Part shown: piece after piece, positions 35,634 to 43,963 of the stretch
Layout of the letters: the number at the start of each line of letters is the position of its first letter
How positions within the stretch are numbered: the first letter of the stretch is position 1
Source: Shimia biformata
GTDB taxonomy: Bacteria; Pseudomonadota; Alphaproteobacteria; Rhodobacterales; Rhodobacteraceae
Direction: 5' to 3'
NCBI RefSeq assembly: GCF_016888515.1
Contig: NZ_JAFEJK010000004.1
Coordinates: forward strand, 1-64,000
DNA length: 64,000 bases
Translations under genes and position numbers: made by a program
The notes under the pieces: generated by a model
Told to the model about the DNA's origin: nothing
What the model saw: only the letters and a program-made list of their open reading frames with translations
The model's database searches: none

Positions 35634-36487
35634 AGCTGGTTGCGCAGCGCGATGGCGTGATCGGGCAGCATCCGCGCTGTCACCGTCGCCTGCCGGACAA
35701 GGTTGTCGAAATGGGTGGTGAAATTCTCCACCCGTTCGCTGTCGCGGAAGGCAAGGTAGTTCCGCCCCAGATACAGAACCGCAAGAAGCGGGCCAAACAC
35801 CGTGATGGGGGATGAATAAAGCTGGCGCGCGTCAAACAGGTAAACGCGCAGGCGGGGATAGATCTCGGCGCTGATCTCGGCGAAATGGTCCAACTGGCGG
35901 CGGCGGATGTCGATGGGCACCCCGCGATAATAACCTTCTGCGGCGGCAAAGGCGGCAAGGTCATGCATCGGCAGCGCGATCTCGTAATCCGAAGGTGAGG
36001 CACGCATCCAGTCCAGCCGGTCGCGCGAGGCATTGATCGCTTGTTCGGTGGTGCGGCCCAGATGGGGCGAGTATTCCCATTCCAGCATCTCGGGCGTTTT
36101 CAGCATATCGGGCAGCCCCGCCGGAACGTGGCGGATCTTGTAGCCCATCGCCTCTTGGTGCCAGGCAAAGATCTGTTCGTCGACCAGCGCGCGCGGCGCT
36201 TCGGTCAGGGTCAGGCTGTTGGCCAGCACATCGGCGGCCCGCTCTGGCCGGTCCGTCAGCCCCAGAAGCCAGTCCGCCGACACCCCCAGCGCAAAGGCGC
36301 ATTCCCCCAACACATGGGCGTTGGGCAGGCGTGCGCCCTCATCCTTCAGAAGCTGGGAAATGGTAGATCGGTCGACACCAATGGCGCGGGCAAGGGCGCT
36401 TTGGTTGCTGTCCCGGTCCCGCATGGCACGCGCCAGGCGGGTACGAAACAGGTCGGCGCGGTCTCGTTTGTCTATTTTTTCACTCAT
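35630..36487 (-). CDS. XRE-family HTH transcriptional regulator
   Basis: The product has 285 residues from ATG 36487. The N-terminal Cro/CI-type helix-turn-helix (about 15-75; NQSALARAIGVDRSTISQLLKDE) is followed by a large C-terminal domain of unknown type (about 95-280), probably for sensing or dimerisation. It is convergent with carnitine dehydrogenase and divergent from the DUF2061-desaturase pair. Inverted repeats in the divergent gap (36501-36522) suggest autoregulation and control of the desaturase. Confidence 0.82.
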   Translation of the reverse strand: MSEKIDKRDRADLFRTRLARAMRDRDSNQSALARAIGVDRSTISQLLKDEGARLPNAHVLGECAFALGVSADWLLGLTDRPERAADVLANSLTLTEAPRALVDEQIFAWHQEAMGYKIRHVPAGLPDMLKTPEMLEWEYSPHLGRTTEQAINASRDRLDWMRASPSDYEIALPMHDLAAFAAAEGYYRGVPIDIRRRQLDHFAEISAEIYPRLRVYLFDARQLYSSPITVFGPLLAVLYLGRNYLAFRDSERVENFTTHFDNLVRQATVTARMLPDHAIALRNQL

Positions 36488-36500
36488 ATGGTGAGAAATA

Positions 36501-36522
36501 TCACAATTGCCGAGTTTTGTGA
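36501..36522. promoter_or_regulatory. Candidate operator TCACAA-N10-TTGTGA
   Basis: A perfect inverted repeat (36501-36506 with 36517-36522) lies in the 106-bp divergent gap between the XRE gene and the DUF2061 gene. Shorter TCAC/GTGA half-sites overlap the XRE start (36480-36504). The symmetry fits binding of a dimeric HTH protein; the XRE regulator is the obvious candidate. Confidence 0.5.
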
Positions 36523-36593
36523 ACCAAAGCCCGAATTCCGCAAGTCCCGGGGGCGGTGTAACGCTTTTGTGAAGATCGCGAAAAGAGGACCAA

Positions 36594-36797
36594 ATGGAAA
36601 GCCGCACAAGAACGGTCGTGAAGGCCGTCATCTGGAATGTCATCGGACTGATTGTCATGTCGGTCGTTGGACTGATCTCGACGGGGTCAGTTGCCCTTGG
36701 CGGCATGATGGCGTTGATCAATACCGCAGTCGGGTTGGCATTCTACGTCATCTATGAACGGGTCTGGACGGCGATCCGCTGGGGGCGCCATGTCTGA
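36594..36797 (+). CDS. DUF2061 small membrane protein
   Basis: The product has 67 residues. Two hydrophobic segments (about 10-28 and 34-54) are joined by a short GSVALGG turn, and the N-terminal RTVVKAVIWNVIG is typical of DUF2061. Function is unknown. The stop overlaps the desaturase start by 8 nt, so both are probably made together. Confidence 0.85.
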   Translation: MESRTRTVVKAVIWNVIGLIVMSVVGLISTGSVALGGMMALINTAVGLAFYVIYERVWTAIRWGRHV

Positions 36798-37704
36798 TCG
36801 GCGCGTGATCGGATTTGATATCGAATGGCCGACATTGGCCATGATCGGCTTGTGTTACGGTCTGTTTGCTCTCGGCACGACCTGGGCAACGGCGCTGTGG
36901 CTGCCTCTGGGCATGGCGTTCACCACGCTTGCCATAGCTCTGCATTCCTCGCTGTCTCACGAGGTCCTGCACGGCCACCCGTTCAACAATCGCGCCGCGT
37001 CCGAGGCGCTGGTTTTTCCTGCCGTCGGCCTGTTCATCCCTTACCTCAGGTTCCGCGACACCCATCTGGCGCATCATCAGGATTCGATCCTGACCGATCC
37101 TTATGACGACCCGGAATCGAACTATCTGGACCCACTTGTCTGGGATGCGTTGCCGGGGTGGAGAAAAGTGCTTCACCGTTTCAACAACACGCTTCTGGGG
37201 CGCTTGGTCATTGGGCCGGCGCTGGGGCAGGCAAGTTTCATGGCAAACGACTGGCAGGCGATCCGGGGCGGGAACCGGGCGGTTTTGAAGGGCTGGATGT
37301 GGCACGTTCCGGCGCTGATGCTGACGCTGGTCTGGGTGGTGTTCGTGGCCAGGATGCCGTTCTGGGCCTACCTGATCTGCGCCTATGCCGCCCTGTCGGT
37401 CCTGAAGATCCGCACCTTCCTTGAGCATCAGGCACATGAACGTGCCCGTGGTCGTACGGTCATTATCGAGGACAAGGGGCCGCTTTCGTGGATGTTCCTC
37501 AACAACAATCTGCACGTCGTCCATCACATGCACCCCAAGATGCCCTGGTACCGGCTTCCGAAGCTGTTTGCCGCCAATCGCGACCGATACCTGTCGCGCA
37601 ATGATGGCTATTACTTCCGCTCATACCGGCAGGTGTTTCGGCAGTATTTCTGGCGCGCCAAGGACCCGGTGCCGCATCCGCTCTGGTCAGGGCGCGGAAA
37701 CTAG
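36790..37704 (+). CDS. Membrane fatty acid desaturase-like protein
   Basis: The product has 304 residues from ATG 36790. The three histidine clusters of membrane di-iron desaturases/hydroxylases are present: HEVLHGH (57-63), THLAHH (91-96) and LHVVHHMHP near 245-253. About four membrane segments surround them. The substrate may be a fatty acyl lipid or another hydrophobic compound; fatty acid desaturation is the default. Together with DUF2061 and an XRE regulator it could form a membrane-lipid adjustment unit. Confidence 0.87.
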   Translation: MSDRRVIGFDIEWPTLAMIGLCYGLFALGTTWATALWLPLGMAFTTLAIALHSSLSHEVLHGHPFNNRAASEALVFPAVGLFIPYLRFRDTHLAHHQDSILTDPYDDPESNYLDPLVWDALPGWRKVLHRFNNTLLGRLVIGPALGQASFMANDWQAIRGGNRAVLKGWMWHVPALMLTLVWVVFVARMPFWAYLICAYAALSVLKIRTFLEHQAHERARGRTVIIEDKGPLSWMFLNNNLHVVHHMHPKMPWYRLPKLFAANRDRYLSRNDGYYFRSYRQVFRQYFWRAKDPVPHPLWSGRGN

Positions 37705-37719
37705 GCCACAACTGCGCGG

Positions 37720-38622
37720 ATGAGCGCATGGGTCTTCATTTCAATCGCAGCGGCAGCGTTTCAAACGTTGCGTTTCATGCTGCAAAAGCACCTCAGCACT
37801 GGTGAACTCAGCACCGGTGGCGCGACATTTGCGCGGTTTGCCTATTCCGCGCCCTTCATCACCCTGCTGACGGCCGCATACTGGCAGGTCACCCCGGACA
37901 CACCCGGTGCCCTTTCGGGCGTGTTCTGGGCTTATGCGCTGGTTGGCGGGCTGGCCCAGATATTGGCGACATGGTGCGTGGTGGCGATCTTTGCCAGCCG
38001 CAATTTCGCCGTCGGCATAACCTTCAAGAAGACCGAAGTCGTCCTGACCGCGCTGGTTGGCTTTGTGGTGCTGGGCGACAGCATCAGCCTGTCGGGGTTG
38101 ATCGCCATTCTGATCGGGCTGATCGGAGTGCTGATCCTGTCGGAAATGCCCGGCGGGGCGGGTGGCTGGGCGCGGCGTCTGATCAACCGCGCGGCGGGGT
38201 TGGGCCTGTTGTCTGGGGTGTTCTTTGCCGTTTCCGCGGTGGCCTATCGCGGCGCAACGCTTGAGATTTCCAGCACAGATCCGCTGATGCGCGCGTCGCT
38301 GTCACTGATGGCGGTCACGCTGTCTCAGGCCATTGGCATGGCGCTGTGGCTGGGTTGGCGCGAAAAAGGAGAGCTGAGCCGCGTCTGGGCCGCGCGGCGC
38401 ACGGCGGTCTGGACCGGGATCACCGGGCTCGCCGGGTCCTTGTGCTGGTTCACGGCCTTCACGCTTCAGAACGCGGCCTATGTCTTTGCCGTTGGTCAGG
38501 TCGAGGTGATTTTCTCGATCGCCGCCTCGGTTCTGTTCTTCCGCGAAAAGATCACAGGGCGCGAGGTCACGGGTATCGCGCTTCTCAGCCTGTCAATTGT
38601 GGCGCTGGTCCTGCTGCACTGA
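37720..38622 (+). CDS. EamA/DMT-family transporter
   Basis: The product has 300 residues with about ten hydrophobic segments in two homologous halves, as usual for DMT (EamA) exporters. The end of the first half contains FVVLGDSISLSGLIAILIGLIGVLIL, and the last part has QVEVIFSIAASVLFFREKITGREVTG. The substrate is unknown; relatives export amino acids or metabolites. It follows the desaturase by 15 bp. Confidence 0.88.
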   Translation: MSAWVFISIAAAAFQTLRFMLQKHLSTGELSTGGATFARFAYSAPFITLLTAAYWQVTPDTPGALSGVFWAYALVGGLAQILATWCVVAIFASRNFAVGITFKKTEVVLTALVGFVVLGDSISLSGLIAILIGLIGVLILSEMPGGAGGWARRLINRAAGLGLLSGVFFAVSAVAYRGATLEISSTDPLMRASLSLMAVTLSQAIGMALWLGWREKGELSRVWAARRTAVWTGITGLAGSLCWFTAFTLQNAAYVFAVGQVEVIFSIAASVLFFREKITGREVTGIALLSLSIVALVLLH

Positions 38623-38631
38623 ACGCGCGCG

Positions 38632-39330
38632 TCATTCGTCCCGCGCATCGGGGCTGCGCCCTTTCAGGCGCAGGAACAGGCTTTCCTCGTCATCGTTCTT
38701 GAAAAACGGCACGCTGTAGGGCGGCGCGGTGTCATGCAGGCGGCCTTCGACCTCGGCAAGAACGACCTCGGTGATGAACGGCAGGTCAAACTCGCGCGCC
38801 TTTTTCAGGGGAATCCATTGCAGGTGCGAGAGCTCGTCATGGGCCGATGAGAAATCGTCCAGATCACTGACCAGCGCATCCGCGTCCAGCAGGAAGAAAC
38901 GCGCGTCGAAACGGCGCGGGCGGCCCGGAGGCGTAATCGCACGAAACACGAATTGCAGGGCATTGGCGGTTGGAACATGGCCGGTATCGGCGAAATCCGA
39001 CCAGTCATCCGGTGGGTCGACGGGCCATGTTCCGGTCTGACCCAGAATTTGCCCGGTCTCTTCCCACAATTCGCGCACCGCCGCTGCCGCCAGCGCGTGG
39101 CTGATGTCCTTCGTGCATTGCTCGGCCAGACGGTCGCGACAGACGCGGGGCAGGGGGCGGGCCAGCGGGATGCGGGCGTCATCGGCATCCACTGCGCCGC
39201 CGGGAAAGACGAACTTGTTGGGCATGAACGCGGCCTTGGCGCCGCGCTGTCCCATCAGGATATGCGGATCGGTCTTCCTGTCGCGCAGCACGATCACCGT
39301 CGCGGCGTTGCGAATGGCGGTCTTGTCCAT
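38632..39330 (-). CDS. Nudix hydrolase
   Basis: The product has 232 residues. The Nudix box is present but split: GGAVDADD near residue 44, then an insertion of about 35 residues before AAVRELWEETGQIL (about 85-98). This long-insert form occurs in proteins related to the NUDT7/NUDT19 coenzyme A-type branch. It should hydrolyse a nucleoside diphosphate linked to another group. It is convergent with the DMT transporter and 26 bp downstream of the DUF983 gene. Confidence 0.87.
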   Translation of the reverse strand: MDKTAIRNAATVIVLRDRKTDPHILMGQRGAKAAFMPNKFVFPGGAVDADDARIPLARPLPRVCRDRLAEQCTKDISHALAAAAVRELWEETGQILGQTGTWPVDPPDDWSDFADTGHVPTANALQFVFRAITPPGRPRRFDARFFLLDADALVSDLDDFSSAHDELSHLQWIPLKKAREFDLPFITEVVLAEVEGRLHDTAPPYSVPFFKNDDEESLFLRLKGRSPDARDE

Positions 39331-39356
39331 CTTCGCTCACTCCCCTGTGACGGGGG

Positions 39357-39749
39357 TCATTCGGCCGTCTTCCCAAACCCGTGCATTCGCCGGGCCCACT
39401 GAAACGCCACCACGACCCCCTTGAGCCTTGGCAGAAGGTAGAGCGAGAGCGCGACGCAGCCAACCGCGAAAATGGTGAACAGGATTAAAGGCTCGGGACG
39501 CCATGTGACAAAGACGATGTGCAGCATCGGCGCAAGGATATGCCCGACGATCAGGATCGTCAGATAGGCCGGACCATCGTCCGCCCGATGGTGGTGAAAC
39601 TCTTCCCGGCAGACCGGGCACCTGTCACGCACCTTGAGATAGCTCTTCAGCAGAGGCCCATTGCCGCAATTCGGGCATTTCCGCCGCCAGCCCTTGAAAA
39701 TAGCTGGCCAGAGCGGTCGGTCGTCCGCCGCCATCACCATATCAGTCAT
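39357..39749 (-). CDS. DUF983 membrane protein
   Basis: The product has 130 residues from ATG 39749. Two CxxC pairs, CPNCG and CPVC (about 26-48), probably hold zinc; they are followed by two membrane segments (about 63-105). DUF983 proteins are common in alphaproteobacteria, often near cytochrome oxidase or Nudix genes, and their function is unknown. It is divergent from the EF-hand gene. Confidence 0.87.
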   Translation of the reverse strand: MTDMVMAADDRPLWPAIFKGWRRKCPNCGNGPLLKSYLKVRDRCPVCREEFHHHRADDGPAYLTILIVGHILAPMLHIVFVTWRPEPLILFTIFAVGCVALSLYLLPRLKGVVVAFQWARRMHGFGKTAE

Positions 39750-39829
39750 CTTGTCCTCGCTCGTCCCGTTCGCAGGATGGAAGCAAGATGGGGCATTTTG
39801 AAGGGGACAAAACCGCCCCGCGTCCCGAT

Positions 39830-39860
39830 GTCGCAAAAAAGTCGACAAATTTTTTGCGAC
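39830..39860. promoter_or_regulatory. Perfect 11-bp AT-rich inverted repeat in a divergent gap
   Basis: GTCGCAAAAAA (39830-39840) pairs exactly with TTTTTTGCGAC (39850-39860) around a 9-nt centre containing GTCGAC. It lies in the 201-bp gap between DUF983 and the EF-hand gene. The arms are unusually A/T-rich for this genome. It could be an operator or a terminator-like hairpin; nothing else is recognised in the gap. Confidence 0.5.
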
Positions 39861-39950
39861 GGAAAGAGTCTGCGGCTCCGTAAGACACTTCAGAAAGCGG
39901 CGGAAACGTCGGTTTCAATGACAATCAAGACCCGAGACAGGAGACATAAC

Positions 39951-40463
39951 ATGAAACGGATCATTCTGCTGACCAGCGCCATTGCCGTTGCCCTGACCAC
40001 GACGTCGGGCATCGCAGTCGCGCATGATGGCGAAGGCAAGGGGCCGAAGGGCAAACACCATGGCCCGCGTTTCGAGATGCTGTTCGATGAGGCCGATACC
40101 AACGGTGATGGCATGCTCAGCCGCGAGGAACTGGATGCCCATGCAAAGGCGCGTTTTGACAAGATGGACACGGACGGTGACGGTTTTATCTCGGCCGAAG
40201 AATTCGTTGCCGGGCGCGAAGCCGAGCACAAGGAGCGTATGAACAAACGTGCCGAACGCATGTTCGAACGCATGGATACGGACAAGGACGGCAAGCTGAG
40301 CTTTGAAGACATGCAGGCCCGCAGCGACCGCAAGGACAAGATGTTCGAAATGCTGGATACCGATGGCGACGGCCTGATCTCGAAGGAAGAGGCGGCGAAA
40401 GCCCGCGAAATGCGCAAGGCCGAATGGAAGAAGAAGCGCCACGGCAAGGCGGACGATCAATAA
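39951..40463 (+). CDS. Exported EF-hand calcium-binding protein
   Basis: The product has 170 residues from ATG 39951 (ACAGGAGAC upstream). A signal peptide precedes AHDGEGKG (cleavage near residue 24). Four EF-hand loops are seen, starting at Asp49, Asp73, Asp109 and Asp136 with DxDGDG-type sequences; the third ends in Asp rather than Glu. The protein should bind calcium or another divalent ion in the periplasm. It lies just before an ECF sigma factor unit and is separated from it by a terminator-like hairpin. Confidence 0.88.
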   Translation: MKRIILLTSAIAVALTTTSGIAVAHDGEGKGPKGKHHGPRFEMLFDEADTNGDGMLSREELDAHAKARFDKMDTDGDGFISAEEFVAGREAEHKERMNKRAERMFERMDTDKDGKLSFEDMQARSDRKDKMFEMLDTDGDGLISKEEAAKAREMRKAEWKKKRHGKADDQ

Positions 40464-40471
40464 GACGTAGG

Positions 40472-40501
40472 GCGGGGTCGCGTCCGGATACGCGGCCCCG
40501 C
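40472..40501 (+). terminator. Strong hairpin after the EF-hand gene
   Basis: A 12-bp stem with one G-T type mismatch, GCGGGGTCGCGT (40472-40483) with ACGCGGCCCCGC (40490-40501), has a 6-nt loop and is followed by TTGT. It lies 8 bp after the EF-hand stop. The T-tract is short, so it may act as a weak intrinsic terminator. Confidence 0.55.
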
Positions 40502-40536
40502 TTGTCAGGTTGGCGGGAACGGGCTAGGCCAGACGT

Positions 40537-41133
40537 GTGACAGAGATGCCTTATGATGCGCGTGACGATGACCCGGAGGCGGCCCCGGACGAAGCGTTGT
40601 TGGTGCTTTATGCCAACGGCGACGCGGATGCCGCACGGGTTTTGACGCTACGCTTGACGCCGCAGGTTTTTGGTCATGCCTACCGGCTTCTCTCTGACCG
40701 GGCCGAGGCCGAAGACGTCACGCAAGAGGCCATGTTGCGGCTGTGGAAGCAGGCCCCGGACTGGCGGCAGGGTGAGGCCAAGGTCACGACCTGGCTGTAT
40801 CGTGTGACGGCGAACCTGTGCACCGACCGTCTGCGGCGGCGGCGAGGTCAGGCGCTGGACAGCGTGGCTGAACCCGAGGACGAAACCGCAAGCGCGGCCG
40901 ATCAGATACAGGCGCGCACGCGGGCCGAAGCATTGCAGGCCGCGCTTGCGACGCTGCCCGACCGACAGCGCGAGGCCGTGATCTTGCGGCACATCGAGGG
41001 TCTGGGCAATCCCGAGATCGCCGGGATCATGGGCATCGGGGTCGAGGCAGTGGAAAGCCTGGTCGCACGGGGAAAACGGGGACTGACAGCGGCCCTTCAG
41101 GGGCGCAAGGATGAGTTGGGGTATACGGAATGA
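40537..41133 (+). CDS. ECF-type RNA polymerase sigma factor
   Basis: The product has 198 residues from GTG 40537; ATG 40546 is an alternative three codons later. Sigma region 2 is clear (YRLLSDRAEAEDVTQEAMLRLW, TTWLYRVTANLCTDRLRRRR), as is region 4 (LPDRQREAVILRHIEGLGNPEIAGIMG). The next gene overlaps by ATGA and encodes a one-segment membrane protein, the usual anti-sigma arrangement. The third gene is a metal-sensor-like protein, so the signal may be metal or envelope stress. Confidence 0.9.
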   Translation: MTEMPYDARDDDPEAAPDEALLVLYANGDADAARVLTLRLTPQVFGHAYRLLSDRAEAEDVTQEAMLRLWKQAPDWRQGEAKVTTWLYRVTANLCTDRLRRRRGQALDSVAEPEDETASAADQIQARTRAEALQAALATLPDRQREAVILRHIEGLGNPEIAGIMGIGVEAVESLVARGKRGLTAALQGRKDELGYTE

Positions 41134-41510
41134 CCGGAAAACACGACGACACAGACGTGCTAGAGACGTTCTTCGACGCAGCCCGCGCCGATCCGTCCGC
41201 GACCCCGTCCGAGGCGCTGTTGCAGCGCATCATGGCGGATGCTGCCGCAGAGCAGTTCGCGGCAACCGCGCCTGCACCGGTGCGTGGCAAGCGCAAAGGG
41301 CCGATAGCGGCGTTGGTCGCGGCGTTGGGCGGCTGGCAGCCGGTTGGCGGGCTGGCAGTCGCAACGCTCGCCGGGGTCTGGATCGGCTTCGGGCTGTCGT
41401 CGACCTATTTACCCGACGGGTTGGACAGCCTGACAAGTGCTGGCACCGAAGTTTACCTGTCCGAGCTGTCGGGCGGGTTTGACCTGACGCTTGAGACCGA
41501 AGAAGGTTGA
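41130..41510 (+). CDS. Small membrane protein, probable anti-sigma factor
   Basis: The product has 126 residues. A cytoplasmic, acidic N-terminus (about 1-50), a basic stretch GKRKG and one membrane segment (about 72-92, GGLAVATLAGVWIGFGLSS) are followed by a short periplasmic tail. No zinc-binding anti-sigma motif is seen. Its translational coupling to the ECF sigma gene is the main argument for the role. Confidence 0.6.
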   Translation: MTGKHDDTDVLETFFDAARADPSATPSEALLQRIMADAAAEQFAATAPAPVRGKRKGPIAALVAALGGWQPVGGLAVATLAGVWIGFGLSSTYLPDGLDSLTSAGTEVYLSELSGGFDLTLETEEG

Positions 41511-41514
41511 TGCC

Positions 41515-42051
41515 ATGAGCGAGACACAAGAAACACCGCAGCGAATGGGCCGCAAGATGCGCGTCGTGCTGATCCTTTCCCTTGGGCTGAATCTTCTGGT
41601 CATCGGCGCAGCAGTCGGGGTGGGTGCAAAAATCGCGCGGGACGGCCCGCCGCCGCATCGCGTGGACAGCGGCGCGCCTCCGTTTGTGCGGGCTTTGGAT
41701 TCGCACGACCGTCGCGAAGTCGGACGGGCAATCCGCAAAGCATATCGCAACATCGGGATCGACCGGGACGGCGACCGCCAGGACTATCAGGCCGCGGTTG
41801 CCGCGCTGCGCGCCGACCCTTTCGACGTCGATGCGATGCGCGCTTTGCTCGAGCGGCAGGCAGCCACCGCGCGGACCCGGTTCACGACATCCCAGGAGGC
41901 ATGGCTGGCTCATGTCATCGCAATGGATGCCAAGACCCGCCGAGCCTATGCCGACCGGCTGGAAGAGGTGCTGGAACACAAGGGGCACAAGGACCGTAAG
42001 GACAAGGGCCACAAGGACGACAAAAAGAAGCGCGACGGTCACGACGACTAA
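41515..42051 (+). CDS. Periplasmic heavy-metal-sensor-like protein
   Basis: The product has 178 residues from ATG 41515, with AAGAAGG upstream. One N-terminal membrane segment (about 20-40) anchors a helical periplasmic domain with a four-helix pattern like CnrX/ZraP-type sensors (DRREVGRAIRKAYRN, RALLERQAATARTRF). The C-terminal 25 residues are a Lys/His/Asp repeat (KGHKDRKDKGHKDDKKK), which could bind metal. It probably works with the sigma/anti-sigma pair before it. Confidence 0.7.
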   Translation: MSETQETPQRMGRKMRVVLILSLGLNLLVIGAAVGVGAKIARDGPPPHRVDSGAPPFVRALDSHDRREVGRAIRKAYRNIGIDRDGDRQDYQAAVAALRADPFDVDAMRALLERQAATARTRFTTSQEAWLAHVIAMDAKTRRAYADRLEEVLEHKGHKDRKDKGHKDDKKKRDGHDD

Positions 42052-42105
42052 GCTGGATACTTACCTCTGACTTCTGACCGTTGCGTAGCTTAGTTTTGGC
42101 TTGGG

Positions 42106-43512
42106 TCAGGCGACCGGAAGGCTCATCGTGACACGGTTGCGGCCGTGCGACTTCGCCCCATAAAGCGCGCGGTCGGCCCGGTCGAGGATCGAGGCCGCCA
42201 GCTGTGACCCATCACAATAGGCGAAATTTTCCGCCAGTTCGCTGCCCATTGCCACACCGATGGAAATTGTCACCGGGATCGAGATATCCTGTCGTGCCAG
42301 AACCACGGGCGTTTGGCCGACGCGCTGGCACAGGTGGCGGGCAACATCCTGGGCGCGGGACTTGGTGGCGGTGGGCAGGGCAATCAGGAACTCTTCGCCA
42401 CCGATCCGCGCGATCAGGTCCCTTGGACCCAGAACGGATCGCAGCCGACGTGCGACTTCGATCAGCACGTCGTCCCCGGCGGAGTGGCCGAAACGGTCGT
42501 TGATGCTTTTGAAATGGTCGAGATCAGCAACCATGACCGCGCAGTCCTCGCCCCCAGCGGTGGCGGCGAGGTCAGCCATGGCAGACAGTCGCGGCATGGC
42601 GTAGCGGCGATTGAACAACCCGGTCAGGGGATCGACGATGGCAGCCGTCAGACCCGATTGCACGTCGCGCAACAGCCGGTCGGTCAGGCGTTTTCGCTGC
42701 AAAAGTGCCTCAAGCCTTTGGGCGACCTCTTCTGGATCGAACCCGGCAGGCATCACGTCATCGGCGCCAAGGTCAAGCGCGTCGACCAGGACATCGCGGT
42801 TGGGGGTTTGTCCAACCACCAGTATCGCTGCGCGGCGGGTGTCCTTGTGGGCGCGCAGTTCCGCCAAAAGTCGCAGCCCATCGTCGCCATCACCCGGTCC
42901 CGGGACGATGATAACCGCGTCCGGCGCAGCGGATTTCGACAGGCTCATCATGGTTTCGCCAATGCGCTGGCTGCGGACAGTGTAGGGCACCAGCGGTTTC
43001 AGCAAAGCGCGCCATCGCAGGGCCGATCCCGCATCTCCACCCGAGATCAGCACGTTTGCGGATCCGGCAAACTCCTGTTGCGCCTCGGCCAGGCCAAAGA
43101 ATTGCGCGGTGCCGCCTTTCATCCGCATTTCTTCCATCGAATCGCGACTGCGCAAAAGGCCGCGGATTCGGGCCAGAAGGAACTGGTCATCCACCGGCGC
43201 GTCCAGAACATCATCGGCGCCGGCCCGCAGTGCCGCCAGACGCAGGCGCGGTGTCGGGGTGGCGCTGACGACGATGATTGGCGTCACGGCAAGCTTCGGG
43301 TCGTTTTTCAGGTGACGGCACAACCCTTCCATCGCCTCTTTCGAGCCACCATCGCCCAGCAGCACCAGATCCGGTGGGGATGACTTGAGTGCGTCCAGTG
43401 CCTCTTCCGGCGATGCCGCCTGAACGACCTGATAGAAGGCGCCGGTCAGCTTGACCTTCAGCACGATGCGGTTCGTGGCTGTGCTGTCGACGATCAGGAT
43501 CTTTCCGGGCAT
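42106..43512 (-). CDS. pleD: PleD-type response regulator with GGDEF output, degenerate first receiver
   Basis: The product has 468 residues: receiver 1 (about 1-122), receiver-like domain 2 (about 150-275) and a GGDEF domain with GGEEF at 371-375. In receiver 1 the phospho-acceptor Asp position is Gly53 (VLLGDGGS), the acidic pair is Asp9-Ser10, and the usual Lys is Ala105, so phosphorylation is doubtful. The inhibitory RxxD site is also altered (GPRD). It should make c-di-GMP. PleD with DUF3572 is the usual alphaproteobacterial neighbourhood; divK is not adjacent here. Confidence 0.88.
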   Translation of the reverse strand: MPGKILIVDSTATNRIVLKVKLTGAFYQVVQAASPEEALDALKSSPPDLVLLGDGGSKEAMEGLCRHLKNDPKLAVTPIIVVSATPTPRLRLAALRAGADDVLDAPVDDQFLLARIRGLLRSRDSMEEMRMKGGTAQFFGLAEAQQEFAGSANVLISGGDAGSALRWRALLKPLVPYTVRSQRIGETMMSLSKSAAPDAVIIVPGPGDGDDGLRLLAELRAHKDTRRAAILVVGQTPNRDVLVDALDLGADDVMPAGFDPEEVAQRLEALLQRKRLTDRLLRDVQSGLTAAIVDPLTGLFNRRYAMPRLSAMADLAATAGGEDCAVMVADLDHFKSINDRFGHSAGDDVLIEVARRLRSVLGPRDLIARIGGEEFLIALPTATKSRAQDVARHLCQRVGQTPVVLARQDISIPVTISIGVAMGSELAENFAYCDGSQLAASILDRADRALYGAKSHGRNRVTMSLPVA

Positions 43513-43595
43513 GGATGACGACCTCAGTGCTTGCCAACGGGTTAAACCAGTCTGTAATCGGATTGGTTAAGGAAACCTTTCGGGAGTGACAAAAA

Positions 43596-43880
43596 ATGTC
43601 GATGACCGAGGATGCCGCCGAACTTCTGGCCTTGCGCGCGTTGGGCTGGCTGGCCGGCAATGATGAACTACTGGGCGTGTTTCTCGGTGCGTCCGGGGCT
43701 TCTGTCGATGATCTGAAATCGGCCGCCACCGACCGCGCGTTCCTTGGTTCTGTGCTTGGCTTTCTGACCATGGACGACGCGTGGGTCGTGGCATTCTGCG
43801 ATACGACAGGCGACCCTTACGAGGCACCGATGATCGCCAGCGCGGTGCTTGCAGGCGAGGCCGGGCGGCACTGGACCTGA
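43596..43880 (+). CDS. DUF3572 protein
   Basis: The product has 94 residues with the DUF3572 pattern AAELLALRALGWLAGNDELLGVFLGASGAS at the N-terminus and VVAFCDTTGDPYEAPMIA near the C-terminus. Function is unknown. It is divergent from pleD; the 83-bp gap holds two GGTTAA repeats (43544-43569 region) that are only half-sites of a CtrA box. Confidence 0.87.
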   Translation: MSMTEDAAELLALRALGWLAGNDELLGVFLGASGASVDDLKSAATDRAFLGSVLGFLTMDDAWVVAFCDTTGDPYEAPMIASAVLAGEAGRHWT

Positions 43881-43963
43881 GCGCCACTTCGAAGCCCCTT
43901 GTTAATCAACACCGGGGCAGGCAGGTTGCAATCGTTACACGGGTCAACGGGCAGGCGAGGATA

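Noticed and set aside
43544-43570. CtrA binding site between pleD and DUF3572
   Set aside because: Two GGTTAA elements are present but their spacing does not give TTAA-N7-TTAA.
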